64,000 nt of DNA, taken from NCBI GenBank assembly GCA_900752545.1, contig CAADVS010000077.1:11168-75167 (forward strand), written 5' to 3'. The first letter of the stretch is position 1. Every line of letters starts with the position of its first letter. The translations under genes were made by a program, and so were the position numbers. Below, in pieces: positions 56,071-64,000 of this stretch. Below the pieces are notes generated by a model. It searched no databases. It was not told where the DNA came from and worked only from the letters and a program-made list of their open reading frames with translations. The stretch comes from an uncultured Collinsella sp. (GTDB taxonomy: Bacteria > Actinomycetota > Coriobacteriia > Coriobacteriales > Coriobacteriaceae).

Positions 56071-56445
56071 TTATTTCTTCTTCTTAGCACCGATCTGACG
56101 CTTCGGGCCCTTGCGGGTACGAGCGTTAGTGTGGGTGCGCTGGCCGCGGACCGGGAGGCCCTTGCGGTGACGAAGGCCGCGGTTGCAGCCGATGTCCATA
56201 AGGCGCTTGACGTTCTGGTTGCGCTCACGGCGGAGGTCGCCCTCAACCATGATCTGGTTCTTATCGATATAATCGCGGATGGCGTTAACCTCATCCTCGG
56301 TGAGGTCCTTAACGCGCGTATCCACGTTAACGTTGCACTCGACGCAAATCTTCGTCGCAGTGGTGCGGCCGATGCCGTAAATGTAGGTCAGACCGATCTC
56401 AACGCGCTTCTCACGCGGGAGGTCGACACCATTAATACGGGCCAA
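56071..56445 (-). CDS. rpsM: 30S ribosomal protein S13
   Basis: This 124-residue small-subunit head protein has RINGVDLPREKRVEIGLTYI, GIGRTTATKIC and the C-terminal basic tail with LPVRGQRTHTNARTRKGPKR. It begins 14 bp after rpmJ. Confidence 0.98.
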   Translation of the reverse strand: MARINGVDLPREKRVEIGLTYIYGIGRTTATKICVECNVNVDTRVKDLTEDEVNAIRDYIDKNQIMVEGDLRRERNQNVKRLMDIGCNRGLRHRKGLPVRGQRTHTNARTRKGPKRQIGAKKKK

Positions 56446-56459
56446 CGTAGTCTCCTCTC

Positions 56460-56573
56460 TTAACCCTGACGCTGCTTATGACGGGGGTTCTCGCAAATGA
56501 CGAGGACCTTGCCATGGCGCCTAATGATTTTGCACTTATCGCACATCTTCTTGACCGAAGGACGTACCTTCAT
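56460..56573 (-). CDS. rpmJ: 50S ribosomal protein L36
   Basis: This 37-residue protein begins MKVRPSVKKMCDKCKIIRR and ends ENPRHKQRQG. Cysteines in CDKC plus the later Cys and His form the zinc site of the Cys-type L36. It is too short for many gene finders. It lies between infA and rpsM as usual. Confidence 0.97.
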   Translation of the reverse strand: MKVRPSVKKMCDKCKIIRRHGKVLVICENPRHKQRQG

Positions 56574-56723
56574 CGTTCTTCCTTTCGGTAGCGCTCAAAC
56601 TACTTCCCTACTATCTACTCGCCCAGCCGCAGGCGTTTAAAACTATGGCTGGTCTTCACACACAATCCGACCGTAGGTTGAGCTAAGCCTGCAGTCGGAA
56701 ATGGAGTGCGTGTATGCGTGCCG

Positions 56724-56942
56724 CTATTTGTAGCGATAGGTGATGCGGCCGCGGGTCAGGTCGTACGGGGAAAGCTCCACGACAACCCTGTCACCGGGGA
56801 GAATACGGATGTAATTCATTCGGATCTTGCCAGAAATGTTGCACAGAACCGAATGACCGTTCTCGAGCTCGACCTTAAACATGGCGTTGGGCAACGGTTC
56901 CTTTACCGTACCCTCGAGCTCAATTGCGTCTTCCTTCTTCAC
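56724..56942 (-). CDS. infA: translation initiation factor IF-1
   Basis: This 72-residue OB-fold protein has IELEGTVKEPLPNAMFKVEL, HISGKIRMNYIRI-type sequence (here NISGKIRMNYIRILPGDRV) and ends LTRGRITYRYK. The GTG at 56942 gives the normal length; a TTG two codons upstream (56948) is also possible. The 150-bp gap to rpmJ holds a short inverted repeat (about 56667-56700). Confidence 0.95.
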   Translation of the reverse strand: MKKEDAIELEGTVKEPLPNAMFKVELENGHSVLCNISGKIRMNYIRILPGDRVVVELSPYDLTRGRITYRYK

Positions 56943-57046
56943 AAGCAATCATCTTTCTCTAGAAAACGACAGCGATTGAGTATTCTACAACACGTATGCA
57001 CGCATCGTAATAACTTCGTAATGGCTCCACAACTAAGTGAAACTTG

Positions 57047-57835
57047 TTACATTTCTCCGCCTTGGAGCGAACACCAAGCACCTTGGGCATCCGTGGTGAG
57101 AATCACCGGACCGTCATTGGTAATGGCGACGGTGTTCTCGTAGTGCGCGGCGGGCAGGTGGTCGTTGGTCGTAACAATCCAACCGTCGGAGCCCGTGCTC
57201 ACATGGTTGGAACCCATCGTAACCATCGGCTCGATGGCAATGACCATGCCGGCCTGGAGGCGAACGCCCCTCCCCTTCTTTCCATAGTTAGGAACGTTGG
57301 GGTCCTCGTGCATCACGCGGCCAATGCCATGGCCTACATAATCACGAAGCACACCGTAACCGTGAGACTCGGCGAGGGACTGAACGGCATAACCGACGTC
57401 CCCGATATGGTTACCGGGAACAGCCTGCTCGATAGCAGCCTTAAGGCAATCGCGCGTGACCTCGCACAAAGCCTTGGCTTCGGGCGTGGGGGTGCCGACG
57501 AAAAACGTCCAAGCGTTATCGCCGACCCAACCGTCGACAACGGCTCCCGTATCGATGGAGATGATATCGCCATCGCGCAGGATCATGTCGGGGTTGGGAA
57601 TACCATGGACCACTGCATCGTTGATCGATGCGCAAATGGTCCCCGGGAACCCACCGTAACCCTTAAAGGCCGGGGTGCCGCCATGCATGCGGATAATCTG
57701 CTCCGCGAGCTGATCGAGCTCAAAAGTCGAAACGCCGGGACGCACCATGGCTCCAACGTGGCGGAGCGCCATCTTAGATAGCGCTCCTGCCTTCTTCATC
57801 TGCTCGATTTGCGTTGCAGACTTAATCTTGATCAT
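57047..57835 (-). CDS. map: methionine aminopeptidase, type I
   Basis: This 262-residue enzyme removes the N-terminal Met. The five metal ligands are visible: the two Asp in SIDTGAVVDGWVGDNAWTF, His in YVGHGIGRVMHEDP, Glu in VIAIEPMV and Glu in YENTVAIT. His in INDAVVHGIP is also conserved. The start overlaps the adk stop by 4 nt (ATGA), so it is coupled to adk. Confidence 0.97.
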   Translation of the reverse strand: MIKIKSATQIEQMKKAGALSKMALRHVGAMVRPGVSTFELDQLAEQIIRMHGGTPAFKGYGGFPGTICASINDAVVHGIPNPDMILRDGDIISIDTGAVVDGWVGDNAWTFFVGTPTPEAKALCEVTRDCLKAAIEQAVPGNHIGDVGYAVQSLAESHGYGVLRDYVGHGIGRVMHEDPNVPNYGKKGRGVRLQAGMVIAIEPMVTMGSNHVSTGSDGWIVTTNDHLPAAHYENTVAITNDGPVILTTDAQGAWCSLQGGEM

Positions 57836-58458
57836 AGACCGAGAGCCTCTTTGACATCCCCGTACACGGTCTCGCGAGCCTGGTCACCGTTGACCGACTT
57901 GAGCAGACCCTGGCCACGATAGTAGTCGACGAGCGGGCTCGTGGACTTCTCGTAGACGTCGAGACGGTTCTTGATGGTCTCGGGCTTGTCGTCGTCGCGC
58001 TGATACATCTCGCCACCGCACTTGGGGCAGGTGGCATCGGCAGCGGTGCCGGTGTAACCGCAGGCGCGGCAGGTGCGACGCGAAGACAGACGATCGATAA
58101 TGACCTCGGAGGCCACATCGACCAGAAGGGCACAGTCGATCTCGCGACCCATGGCGGAAAGCTCGGAATCGAGCGTCACAGCCTGGGCGGTGTTGCGCGG
58201 GAAGCCGTCGAGGATGAAGCCCTGCTGGGCGTCATCGGCGGCAAGGCGCTCCTTGACAAGGTCGATCACGAGCTGGTCGGGAACGAGCTCGCCAGCGTCC
58301 ATGTACTTCTTAGCCTGAATACCAAGCTCGGTGCCACCCTTGACGGCAGCACGCAGCAGGTCGCCCGTGGAAATATGGGCGACGCCAAACTCGGCGACGA
58401 GCTCCTGTGCGACGGTGCCCTTACCGGCACCCGGAGCTCCGAGCAATACGAGGTTCAT
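57832..58458 (-). CDS. adk: adenylate kinase
   Basis: This 208-residue enzyme balances ATP, ADP and AMP. The P-loop GAPGAGKGT is at 7-15, followed by HISTGDLLRAA, GFILDGFPRN and a LID with four cysteines (CRACGYTG and CPKCGGEM) that would bind zinc, as in Gram-positive forms. The ATG at 58458 has GGAGG. Confidence 0.97.
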   Translation of the reverse strand: MNLVLLGAPGAGKGTVAQELVAEFGVAHISTGDLLRAAVKGGTELGIQAKKYMDAGELVPDQLVIDLVKERLAADDAQQGFILDGFPRNTAQAVTLDSELSAMGREIDCALLVDVASEVIIDRLSSRRTCRACGYTGTAADATCPKCGGEMYQRDDDKPETIKNRLDVYEKSTSPLVDYYRGQGLLKSVNGDQARETVYGDVKEALGL

Positions 58459-58476
58459 GAGCAATCCTCCTCTAGC

Positions 58477-59763
58477 CTATTTAAAGAATCCATCGTAATC
58501 ATACATCTTGATCTGGCCTTCGAGCTTATCGACCGTGTCGAGCACGACGCCGACCATGATGAGGATGGACGTGCCGCCAAATGCCTGGATCAGGTGGTTA
58601 CCCGTGAAGGAGAAGATGATCGAAGGCACGATGGCGATGAGCGCCAAAAAGACAGCGCTGGGAAGCGTGATCTTGTTGAGCGCGTTCTTGATGTAGGCCG
58701 CGGTAGCCCTACCCGGACGGACGCCCGGAATAAAGCCGCCCTGCTTCTTAAGGTTATCGGCCGTGTCATCGGGGTTGAACACCATGGAGGTGTAGAAGTA
58801 CGCGAAGAACACGATGAGGACAACGTTAAGCACCCAGTTGAGCCAACCGGTCGAAAGCGCGGAGGCAACTGCCTGAATCCAGCCGATGCCGGGGAAGAAC
58901 ACGGCAATCTGAGCCGGGAAGTACAGCAGCGCCGAAGCGAAGATGATCGGCACGACACCCGCGGTGTTGACCTTGATGGGCAGGTAGGTGGTCTGGCCAC
59001 CCATCATGCGACGGCCCACGACGCGCTTAGCGTAGGAGACCGGGATGCGGCGCTGGCCGCGCTCAAGGAAAACAATCAGCGGGATAACCAGCAGGATGAT
59101 GGCGCAGATGATCACCATGGTGATGATGCCACCGGCATTGCCCTCGGTGCTGGAGAAGATAGCCTGCGGCAGACCGGCCATGATGTTCGCGAAGATGATC
59201 AGCGACATGCCATTGCCGATACCGCGCTGGGTGATGAGCTCACCAATCCACATGATCAGCATGGCGCCCGCGGTGAGCGTACCGACGATCATGAGGTCGA
59301 AGATGATCTCGGGAGCGCCGGCGCCATTGAAGCTGATGCCGAAGCTCTTAAAGAGGAAGAGGTAACCCACGGAGTTGAGGATTGCCAGAGCCAGGGTGAG
59401 GTAACGCGAATACTGCGTAATCTTGGTCTGACCGACCTCGCCCTCGCGGGCAAGCTCATGCAGGGAAGGCACGACGGCCTGGAGCATCTGGAGGATGATC
59501 GAGCTGGTGATGTAAGGCATGATGCCCAGCGAAAACACCGACACATAGCTCAACGCGCCGCCAGAGAAAAGATTCAGGAGGGCCATAGCACCTGCGGCGA
59601 CCGAATTGTTATCGGTCGAGAAAAGGCCCAGCATCCCCTGGAAGGGAATGCCGGGCACAGGAACGTGCGCACCAATGCGGTACACGACGAGCATAGCTAT
59701 GGTAAAAAGAATCTTTTCGCGCAATTCTTTGATGCGGAAAGCATTCTTAAGACCATTTAGCAC
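58477..59763 (-). CDS. secY: protein translocase subunit SecY
   Basis: This 428-residue channel protein has ten membrane helices. Motifs include RIGAHVPVPGIP near 30, GIMPYITSSIILQML, QRGIGNGMSLIIFANI and RPGRATAAYI. It starts with GTG at 59763, overlapping the end of rplO by 7 nt. It works with SecA, which is also encoded in the window. Confidence 0.97.
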   Translation of the reverse strand: MLNGLKNAFRIKELREKILFTIAMLVVYRIGAHVPVPGIPFQGMLGLFSTDNNSVAAGAMALLNLFSGGALSYVSVFSLGIMPYITSSIILQMLQAVVPSLHELAREGEVGQTKITQYSRYLTLALAILNSVGYLFLFKSFGISFNGAGAPEIIFDLMIVGTLTAGAMLIMWIGELITQRGIGNGMSLIIFANIMAGLPQAIFSSTEGNAGGIITMVIICAIILLVIPLIVFLERGQRRIPVSYAKRVVGRRMMGGQTTYLPIKVNTAGVVPIIFASALLYFPAQIAVFFPGIGWIQAVASALSTGWLNWVLNVVLIVFFAYFYTSMVFNPDDTADNLKKQGGFIPGVRPGRATAAYIKNALNKITLPSAVFLALIAIVPSIIFSFTGNHLIQAFGGTSILIMVGVVLDTVDKLEGQIKMYDYDGFFK

Positions 59764-60206
59764 GGCAGCTCGACCTTTCCGCCGGCGGCCTCGATCTTGG
59801 CCTGCGCAGAAGCGCTGACCTTGTCGACCTTGACCGTGAACTTCTTGGTGAGCTCACCATTGCCGAGCACCTTGACGGGCTCGAACTCGCTCTTGGTGAT
59901 GCGAGCGGCCTTAAGAGCGGCACCGTCGATCACAGCGCCGTCCTCGAACTTACGCTCGAGACGCTCAACGTTAACAGCGGTGTACTCGATACGACGGGGG
60001 TTACGGAAGCCCGGAAGCTTGGGCAGGCGCATAGCCAGCGGAGTCTGGCCACCCTCAAAGCCGGCACCCTTGGTGCCGCCAGAGCGGGAACCCTGGCCCT
60101 TCTGACCGCGGCCAGAAGTGGTGCCGTGACCCGAAGAATTGCCACGGCCGACGCGCTTGCGGTTCTTGGTGGAACCGGGCGCGGGAGTAAGATCGTGAAG
60201 CTGCAT
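59757..60206 (-). CDS. rplO: 50S ribosomal protein L15
   Basis: This 149-residue protein begins MQLHDLTPAPGSTKNRKRVG and has the Gly-rich SSGHGTTSGRGQKGQGSRSG and GFEGGQTPLAMRLPKLPGF. Its end overlaps secY. Confidence 0.97.
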   Translation of the reverse strand: MQLHDLTPAPGSTKNRKRVGRGNSSGHGTTSGRGQKGQGSRSGGTKGAGFEGGQTPLAMRLPKLPGFRNPRRIEYTAVNVERLERKFEDGAVIDGAALKAARITKSEFEPVKVLGNGELTKKFTVKVDKVSASAQAKIEAAGGKVELPC

Positions 60207-60209
60207 TTG

Positions 60210-60392
60210 CTACTCCTCTACAATCTCGACAAGGTGCTTGACCTTGAAGATCATGCCGCGGACGGACTCGTTGTCAGCAATCTCGCGAACCTCGCGGATC
60301 CTGTGGAGACCGAGGGCACGGACAGTACGGACCTGGTCCTGCTTGCAACCGTTGGTGCTGCGGACCTGCTTGATCTTGATGGTGTCAGCCAT
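60210..60392 (-). CDS. rpmD: 50S ribosomal protein L30
   Basis: This 60-residue protein contains IKQVRSTNGCKQDQVRTVRA and LGLHRIREVREIADNESVRG. It is of bacterial short type and starts 3 nt after rpsE stops. Confidence 0.97.
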   Translation of the reverse strand: MADTIKIKQVRSTNGCKQDQVRTVRALGLHRIREVREIADNESVRGMIFKVKHLVEIVEE

Positions 60393-60394
60393 GC

Positions 60395-60919
60395 TTAGTT
60401 CTCCTTACCGACGAACATCTCGGAGACCGTCAGGCCACGGCGAGCCGCGACGTCCTCAGGGCTGGAGAGCTCCTTGAGGCCCTCGACGGCAGCCTTGATG
60501 ATGTTGAGGCCGTTGTCGGTACCGAGGGACTTGGACAGGACGTTCTTGATGCCAGCAAGCTCAAAGAGGGGACGCACAGCGCCGCCGGCGATAACGCCGG
60601 TACCCTCGACAGCGGGCTTGATGATGATGCGGCCGGCACCAAAGTGGCCGAGAACCTCGTGCGGGATGGTGCCCTGCTCGGTCACCGGCACGTGGAACAT
60701 GTTCTTCTTGGCATCGAGAGATGCCTTGGAGATGGCCATGGGCACCTCAGCGGACTTGCCCATGCCAACGCCGACGTTGCCCTTGCCGTCGCCAACGACG
60801 ACGAGAGCGACGAGGCTCATGCGACGACCACCCTTGACGGTCTTCGACACGCGGTTGATGTAAACGACGCGCTCCTCGAACTCGGAGGCCTCGCGCTGCT
60901 GCTTCTGATTACGAGCCAT
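60395..60919 (-). CDS. rpsE: 30S ribosomal protein S5
   Basis: This 174-residue protein has the double-stranded RNA-binding N-domain (FEERVVYINRVSKTVKGGRR, VVVGDGKGNVGVGMGKSAEV) and the C-domain GTGVIAGGAVRPLFELAGIK. It is involved in decoding fidelity. Confidence 0.98.
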   Translation of the reverse strand: MARNQKQQREASEFEERVVYINRVSKTVKGGRRMSLVALVVVGDGKGNVGVGMGKSAEVPMAISKASLDAKKNMFHVPVTEQGTIPHEVLGHFGAGRIIIKPAVEGTGVIAGGAVRPLFELAGIKNVLSKSLGTDNGLNIIKAAVEGLKELSSPEDVAARRGLTVSEMFVGKEN

Positions 60920-60933
60920 GTGCTACATACCTC

Positions 60934-61302
60934 CTAGAACTCGAGACCGGCGGCACGAGCACCGTCGGCGAGGGCCTTGACGCGGCCATGGTAGATACGG
61001 CCACCGCGATCGAAGGCGACCTTGGTGATGCCGGCCTCGATGGCGCGCTTGCCAACGAGCTGACCGACCTTCTCCGCAGCCTCCTTGTTCGAGGTGTGGG
61101 TGCCCTTGAACTCGGCCTCGAGGGTCGAGGCAGAGACGAGCGTCAGGCTGGAGCCCTTGCTGTCGTCGATGATCTGGGCATAGATGTTGGCGTTAGTACG
61201 GGTCACGCGAAGACGCGGACGCTCGGAGGTACCCGAGACCTTGCCGCGAACACGACGCTGACGACGCTTGAGGCCTTCCAGCTTCGCCTTATGCTTGTTC
61301 AT
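60934..61302 (-). CDS. rplR: 50S ribosomal protein L18
   Basis: This 122-residue 5S rRNA-binding protein has RRQRRVRGKVSGTSERPRLR and FDRGGRIYHGRVKALADGAR at the C-terminus. A 75-nt gap to rplF contains a hairpin (61331-61352). Confidence 0.97.
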   Translation of the reverse strand: MNKHKAKLEGLKRRQRRVRGKVSGTSERPRLRVTRTNANIYAQIIDDSKGSSLTLVSASTLEAEFKGTHTSNKEAAEKVGQLVGKRAIEAGITKVAFDRGGRIYHGRVKALADGARAAGLEF

Positions 61303-61330
61303 ACGTAAACTCCTAAAAAGGTTGATCTTG

Positions 61331-61352
61331 CCAGCACCTGACGGGGTGCTGG
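61331..61352. promoter_or_regulatory. hairpin between rplF and rplR
   Basis: The arms CCAGCACC and GGTGCTGG enclose 6 nt within the ribosomal operon. There is no T-tract, so it is more likely an RNA processing or protein-binding structure than a terminator. Confidence 0.4.
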
Positions 61353-61377
61353 TCTTATGCGAGTGAGTCGGTTACGA

Positions 61378-61914
61378 CTACTTGGCGGCCTTACCCAGCT
61401 TGCGGCGGATGTGCTCGCCAACGTAGTGGATACCCTTGCCCTTGTAAGGCTCGGGAGGACGATGGCCGCGGATCTCAGCGGCGATCTGACCGACCTGCTG
61501 CTTGTTGATACCCTTGACGTTCACGTGGGTGTTGTCGGGAACCTCGAAGGTGATGCCCTCGGGAGCCTCGACGATCACGGGGTGCGAGAAGCCCAGGGAG
61601 AACTCGAGGTTCTTACCCTTCTGCTGCACGCGGTAACCGACGCCGGCGAGCTCGAGCTTCTTCTCGAAGCCCTCGGAAACGCCAACAACCATGTTGTGGA
61701 TGAGGGCGCGGGTGAGGCCGTGGCGGGCACGGGTCTCACGCTCGTCGTCGGGACGGGAAACGGTGAGGACGTTGTCCTCGACGTTGATAGCGAGCTTCTC
61801 AAAGACATCGAGCTCGAGCTGGCCCTTGGGGCCCTTGACGACAACGTTGTTGCCGTTGACTGCCACTTCGACTCCGGCGGGAATCTGGACAGGCTTATTA
61901 CCGATACGAGACAC
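61378..61914 (-). CDS. rplF: 50S ribosomal protein L6
   Basis: This 178-residue protein of two like domains starts MSRIGNKPVQIPAGVEV and has the C-terminal PEPYKGKGIHYVGEHIRRK motif typical of L6. Confidence 0.98.
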   Translation of the reverse strand: MSRIGNKPVQIPAGVEVAVNGNNVVVKGPKGQLELDVFEKLAINVEDNVLTVSRPDDERETRARHGLTRALIHNMVVGVSEGFEKKLELAGVGYRVQQKGKNLEFSLGFSHPVIVEAPEGITFEVPDNTHVNVKGINKQQVGQIAAEIRGHRPPEPYKGKGIHYVGEHIRRKLGKAAK

Positions 61915-61947
61915 GGTGATCTCCTTTCCTTCTACCTACCGAGCGAA

Positions 61948-62346
61948 TTACCAGACGTAAGCGATGATCTCGCCGCCGACGTTGTGCTTGCGAGCATCGC
62001 GGTCGGTCATGACGCCATGGCTGGTGGAAATAATGGCGGTACCAAGGCCACCGCGGACGCGGGGCATGTCGGCAACGCCGGTGTACTTACGCAGGCCCGG
62101 CTTGGAAATGCGGCGGATGCCGTTGATGACCTTAGCCTTCTTGGGACCATACTTAAGCGTGATGTGCAGAGTCTTCTGGGGAACGGTGTCCTCGACATCG
62201 TAGCCCTCGATGTAGCCCTCCTCGTGCAGAACACGAGCGATCTCGACGAGCTTCTTGCTGCTCGGCATGGAGACCGTGGCCTTGTTCACAGAGTTAGCGT
62301 TACGGATGCGCGTAAGCATATCTGCGATCGGGTCTGTAAGGTTCAT
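61948..62346 (-). CDS. rpsH: 30S ribosomal protein S8
   Basis: This 132-residue protein begins MNLTDPIADMLTRIRNANSV and ends GGLGTAIISTSHGVMTDRDA plus GGEIIAYVW. In E. coli S8 represses the spc operon by binding mRNA near rplE; no such site was established here. Confidence 0.98.
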   Translation of the reverse strand: MNLTDPIADMLTRIRNANSVNKATVSMPSSKKLVEIARVLHEEGYIEGYDVEDTVPQKTLHITLKYGPKKAKVINGIRRISKPGLRKYTGVADMPRVRGGLGTAIISTSHGVMTDRDARKHNVGGEIIAYVW

Positions 62347-62465
62347 ACAGATTCTCCTTCGTTCTTGATGAACACGTGCTCTTGGTTCTTCGCCGCCCTT
62401 AACGGCAAAGCCTTTTTAGCGCGTTTTCCCTGTTCCAAACTGATGCTTGAAACGCTGGTAGTGAC

Positions 62466-62651
62466 TTACCAGCTGGCCTTCTTAACGCCGGGAAGCTCGC
62501 CCTTGAGTGCAAGCTCGCGGAAGCAGACACGGCACAGGCCGAACTTGCGGTACACAGAGTGCGGACGGCCGCAGCGCTGGCAGCGCGTGTACTCACGAGT
62601 AGAGAACTTCTGCTTGCGATTGCACTTGACGATCATCGATGTCTTAGCCAC
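62466..62651 (-). CDS. rpsN: 30S ribosomal protein S14, zinc type
   Basis: This 61-residue protein has the zinc site Cys24, Cys27, Cys40 and Cys43 (CQRC and CRVC) and ends GELPGVKKASW. This is the short zinc-binding form, common in Gram-positives. A hairpin (62686-62715) separates it from rplE, and a 119-nt gap separates it from rpsH. Confidence 0.97.
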   Translation of the reverse strand: MAKTSMIVKCNRKQKFSTREYTRCQRCGRPHSVYRKFGLCRVCFRELALKGELPGVKKASW

Positions 62652-62685
62652 TTATATCCTCCTCACATAGAGTATTGTTCGCCCC

Positions 62686-62715
62686 AAGCGCCGCCCCCTT
62701 GTGGGAACGGCGCTT
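62686..62715. promoter_or_regulatory. hairpin between rplE and rpsN
   Basis: The arms AAGCGCCG and CGGCGCTT enclose 14 nt in the ribosomal mRNA. It could be an attenuator or regulator binding site near the start of the operon. There is no T-tract. Confidence 0.4.
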
Positions 62716-62730
62716 ATAGGGCAGGTGAAC

Positions 62731-63288
62731 CTATTTCTTGAACGGGAAACCGAAGGCGTCCAGAAGGGCCTTGGCCTCCTCATCGGTGTTGGCGGTGGTC
62801 ACGAAAGTGATGTCCATACCACGCTGGTGATCGACGGAATCGAAGTCGATCTCGGGGAAGATGAGCTGCTCGGTGACGCCCATGGAGAAGTTACCACGGC
62901 CGTCGAAGCTCTTGGCGGAAATGCCGCGGAAGTCGCGGATACGGGGGATCGCGACGGAGGTCAGACGATCGAAGAACTCCCACATACGGTCGCCACGCAG
63001 GGTAACCTTGCAGCCGATCGGCATACCAGCGCGCAGGCGGAAGGTAGCGATGGACTTACGGGCACGGGTGATCATCGGCTGCTGTCCGGTGATGGCGCGC
63101 AGGTCGCGCACGGCACCGTCGATGGCCTTGGAATCGGTAGCGGCCTCGCCGACACCCATGTTCACGACGATCTTCTCAAACTTGGGGATCATCATGACGT
63201 TCTCGTACTGGAACTTGTCCTGAAGCTGCTGCTTGACCTCGTTGTTGTACTTGGTCTTCAGACGCGGCACATACTTCTCTTCTGCCAT
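62731..63288 (-). CDS. rplE: 50S ribosomal protein L5
   Basis: This 185-residue 5S rRNA-binding protein has MMIPKFEKIVVNMGVGEA, TGQQPMITRARKSIATFRLR and GRGNFSMGVTEQLIFPEIDF. It is the first gene of the ribosomal cluster here. The genes that usually come before it (rplN, rplX) are absent, and a XdhC-family gene lies upstream instead. Confidence 0.98.
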   Translation of the reverse strand: MAEEKYVPRLKTKYNNEVKQQLQDKFQYENVMMIPKFEKIVVNMGVGEAATDSKAIDGAVRDLRAITGQQPMITRARKSIATFRLRAGMPIGCKVTLRGDRMWEFFDRLTSVAIPRIRDFRGISAKSFDGRGNFSMGVTEQLIFPEIDFDSVDHQRGMDITFVTTANTDEEAKALLDAFGFPFKK

Positions 63289-63599
63289 TGTTCACTCCTT
63301 CTTGGGGTTTTAAGCACGGGGCGTGGCCACGATGGGTTGTCCTCGTGCCTCCTGGCTGCATCCGCGCCGCTCATGGCATTTTGCGGTTTGGACTCGACGC
63401 AGCAGGAGCCGACAAAACAATCGGTACTATACGCGCATCGGAAGCGTATTTCCAGAAAAACCTCGTCTGCCTGCACAACTCCACAACTCCCCCGCACAAA
63501 TGGATCCCAAAAAGCAGTTGCGGTGAAATAGGGACTGTTGGGCGGCCTAACAGGCTTAAACAATCCGTATTTCACCGCAACTTATTGGTGGGGATGCGA
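63289..63599. other. upstream region of the ribosomal operon
   Basis: This 311-bp region must hold the promoter of the rplE-rplQ operon. It contains palindromic element copy B (63516-63582). No gene is seen. Confidence 0.6.
63516..63582. repeat. 67-bp palindromic element, copy B
   Basis: Perfect 15-bp arms AGTTGCGGTGAAATA and TATTTCACCGCAACT. The length is the same as at 9776-9842, with the same inner GGGACTG; the middle differs. It lies between the XdhC-family stop and the rplE promoter. Confidence 0.85.
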
Positions 63600-64000
63600 T
63601 TAGCGCTTGCGGGGGACGAGTTTGGTGCGGCGCAGGTGGATCATCTCGGCGGCGATGGAGATGGCGATCTCCTCGGGGTCCTCGGCCTCGATGGCAACGC
63701 CGATCGGAAGGTGCAGCTCGTCGATCTGGTCCTGCGTAAAGCCTTCCTGCTCCAGACGGGCGCGCACAAAGGCCGTCTTGCGGCGCGAGCCCAAGCAACC
63801 CAGATAGGCGGGTTTGGCACGCATAGCCTGAATCACCACGTCGAGATCAGATTTGTGACCCGCCGTGGCGACGACCACCAAGTCGCGCGGACCGATGGGG
63901 CACTGCTCGCTCAGGTTCTTGTAATCGACCAGGCGACGATCGTAGACACCGGGCACCCATTCGGGCGTCAACGTGCCGGGCCGGTCATCGCAGGCCACGA
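63600..64000 (-). CDS. XdhC/CoxF-family protein, 5' end beyond window
   Basis: The last 133 codons are visible and the frame is open to the window edge. The sequence DDRPGTLTPEWVPG, VVVATAGHKSDLDVVIQAML-type strand (here VIQAMRAKPAYLGCLGSRRK) and LHLPIGVAIEAEDPEEIAIS match the C-terminal Rossmann domain of XdhC proteins. These insert the sulfurated molybdenum cofactor into xanthine dehydrogenase-type enzymes or act in selenium-dependent hydroxylases. The nucleotide-binding and N-terminal parts are out of view. Confidence 0.85.
   Translation of the reverse strand, partial: VACDDRPGTLTPEWVPGVYDRRLVDYKNLSEQCPIGPRDLVVVATAGHKSDLDVVIQAMRAKPAYLGCLGSRRKTAFVRARLEQEGFTQDQIDELHLPIGVAIEAEDPEEIAISIAAEMIHLRRTKLVPRKR

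Overview
The window is a chromosomal segment of a high-GC bacterium, most likely a Collinsella-like member of the Coriobacteriia. This rests on gene content, coding style and a set of short interspersed palindromes that I associate from memory with Collinsella genomes. The species was not confirmed by any search. Most genes lie on the minus strand.

Layout. A partial unknown gene (1-480) is followed by the glutamate synthase pair gltD-gltB, a divergent NRAMP metal transporter (mntH), a flavin reductase and rubredoxin pair, smpB with a TPR-like gene, two tRNAs (Glu-CTC, Gln-CTG), a lone MarR-like fragment and an ArsC/Spx-family protein. At 12.7-17.2 kb lies a complete N-acetylmuramic acid recycling operon, murR-murQ-murP-mupG. 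It is followed by a VanZ-like gene and a serine recombinase. Then come rnr and ftsE-ftsX (FtsE carries a long N-terminal extension), split transketolase genes, a YitT protein, prfB-secA and rpmE.

From about 31.7 to 38.9 kb there is an accessory island. Two 64-bp direct repeats (62/64 identical) bracket a minus-strand ABC-transporter operon that ends in a small secreted protein, a divergent DUF2975-like membrane protein with a Cro/C1-type regulator, and a 5'-truncated tyrosine integrase. The operon contains three copies of one permease architecture and two ATPases. One ATPase has glycine in place of the catalytic glutamate after Walker B. This is the best candidate for an undescribed system, probably peptide export, sensing or self-immunity.

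After the island come an ACT-domain protein, citrate synthase, two HAD phosphatases, adenine deaminase, tyrS, a U32 peptidase-family protein, a class A penicillin-binding protein, argR and a glycosyltransferase. The right end is the spc-alpha ribosomal operon in canonical order from rplE to rplQ and then truA. It is cut off upstream of rplE, where a XdhC-family gene stands instead of rplX and rplN.

Many intergenic gaps hold interspersed palindromes of at least five families (around mntH; at 9.8 and 63.5 kb; ACTAGTC repeats near 0.75, 41.8 and 42.9 kb; at 18.7 and 30.8 kb; a 123-bp nested palindrome at 23.3 kb). No rRNA genes, CRISPR arrays or intact insertion sequences were seen.
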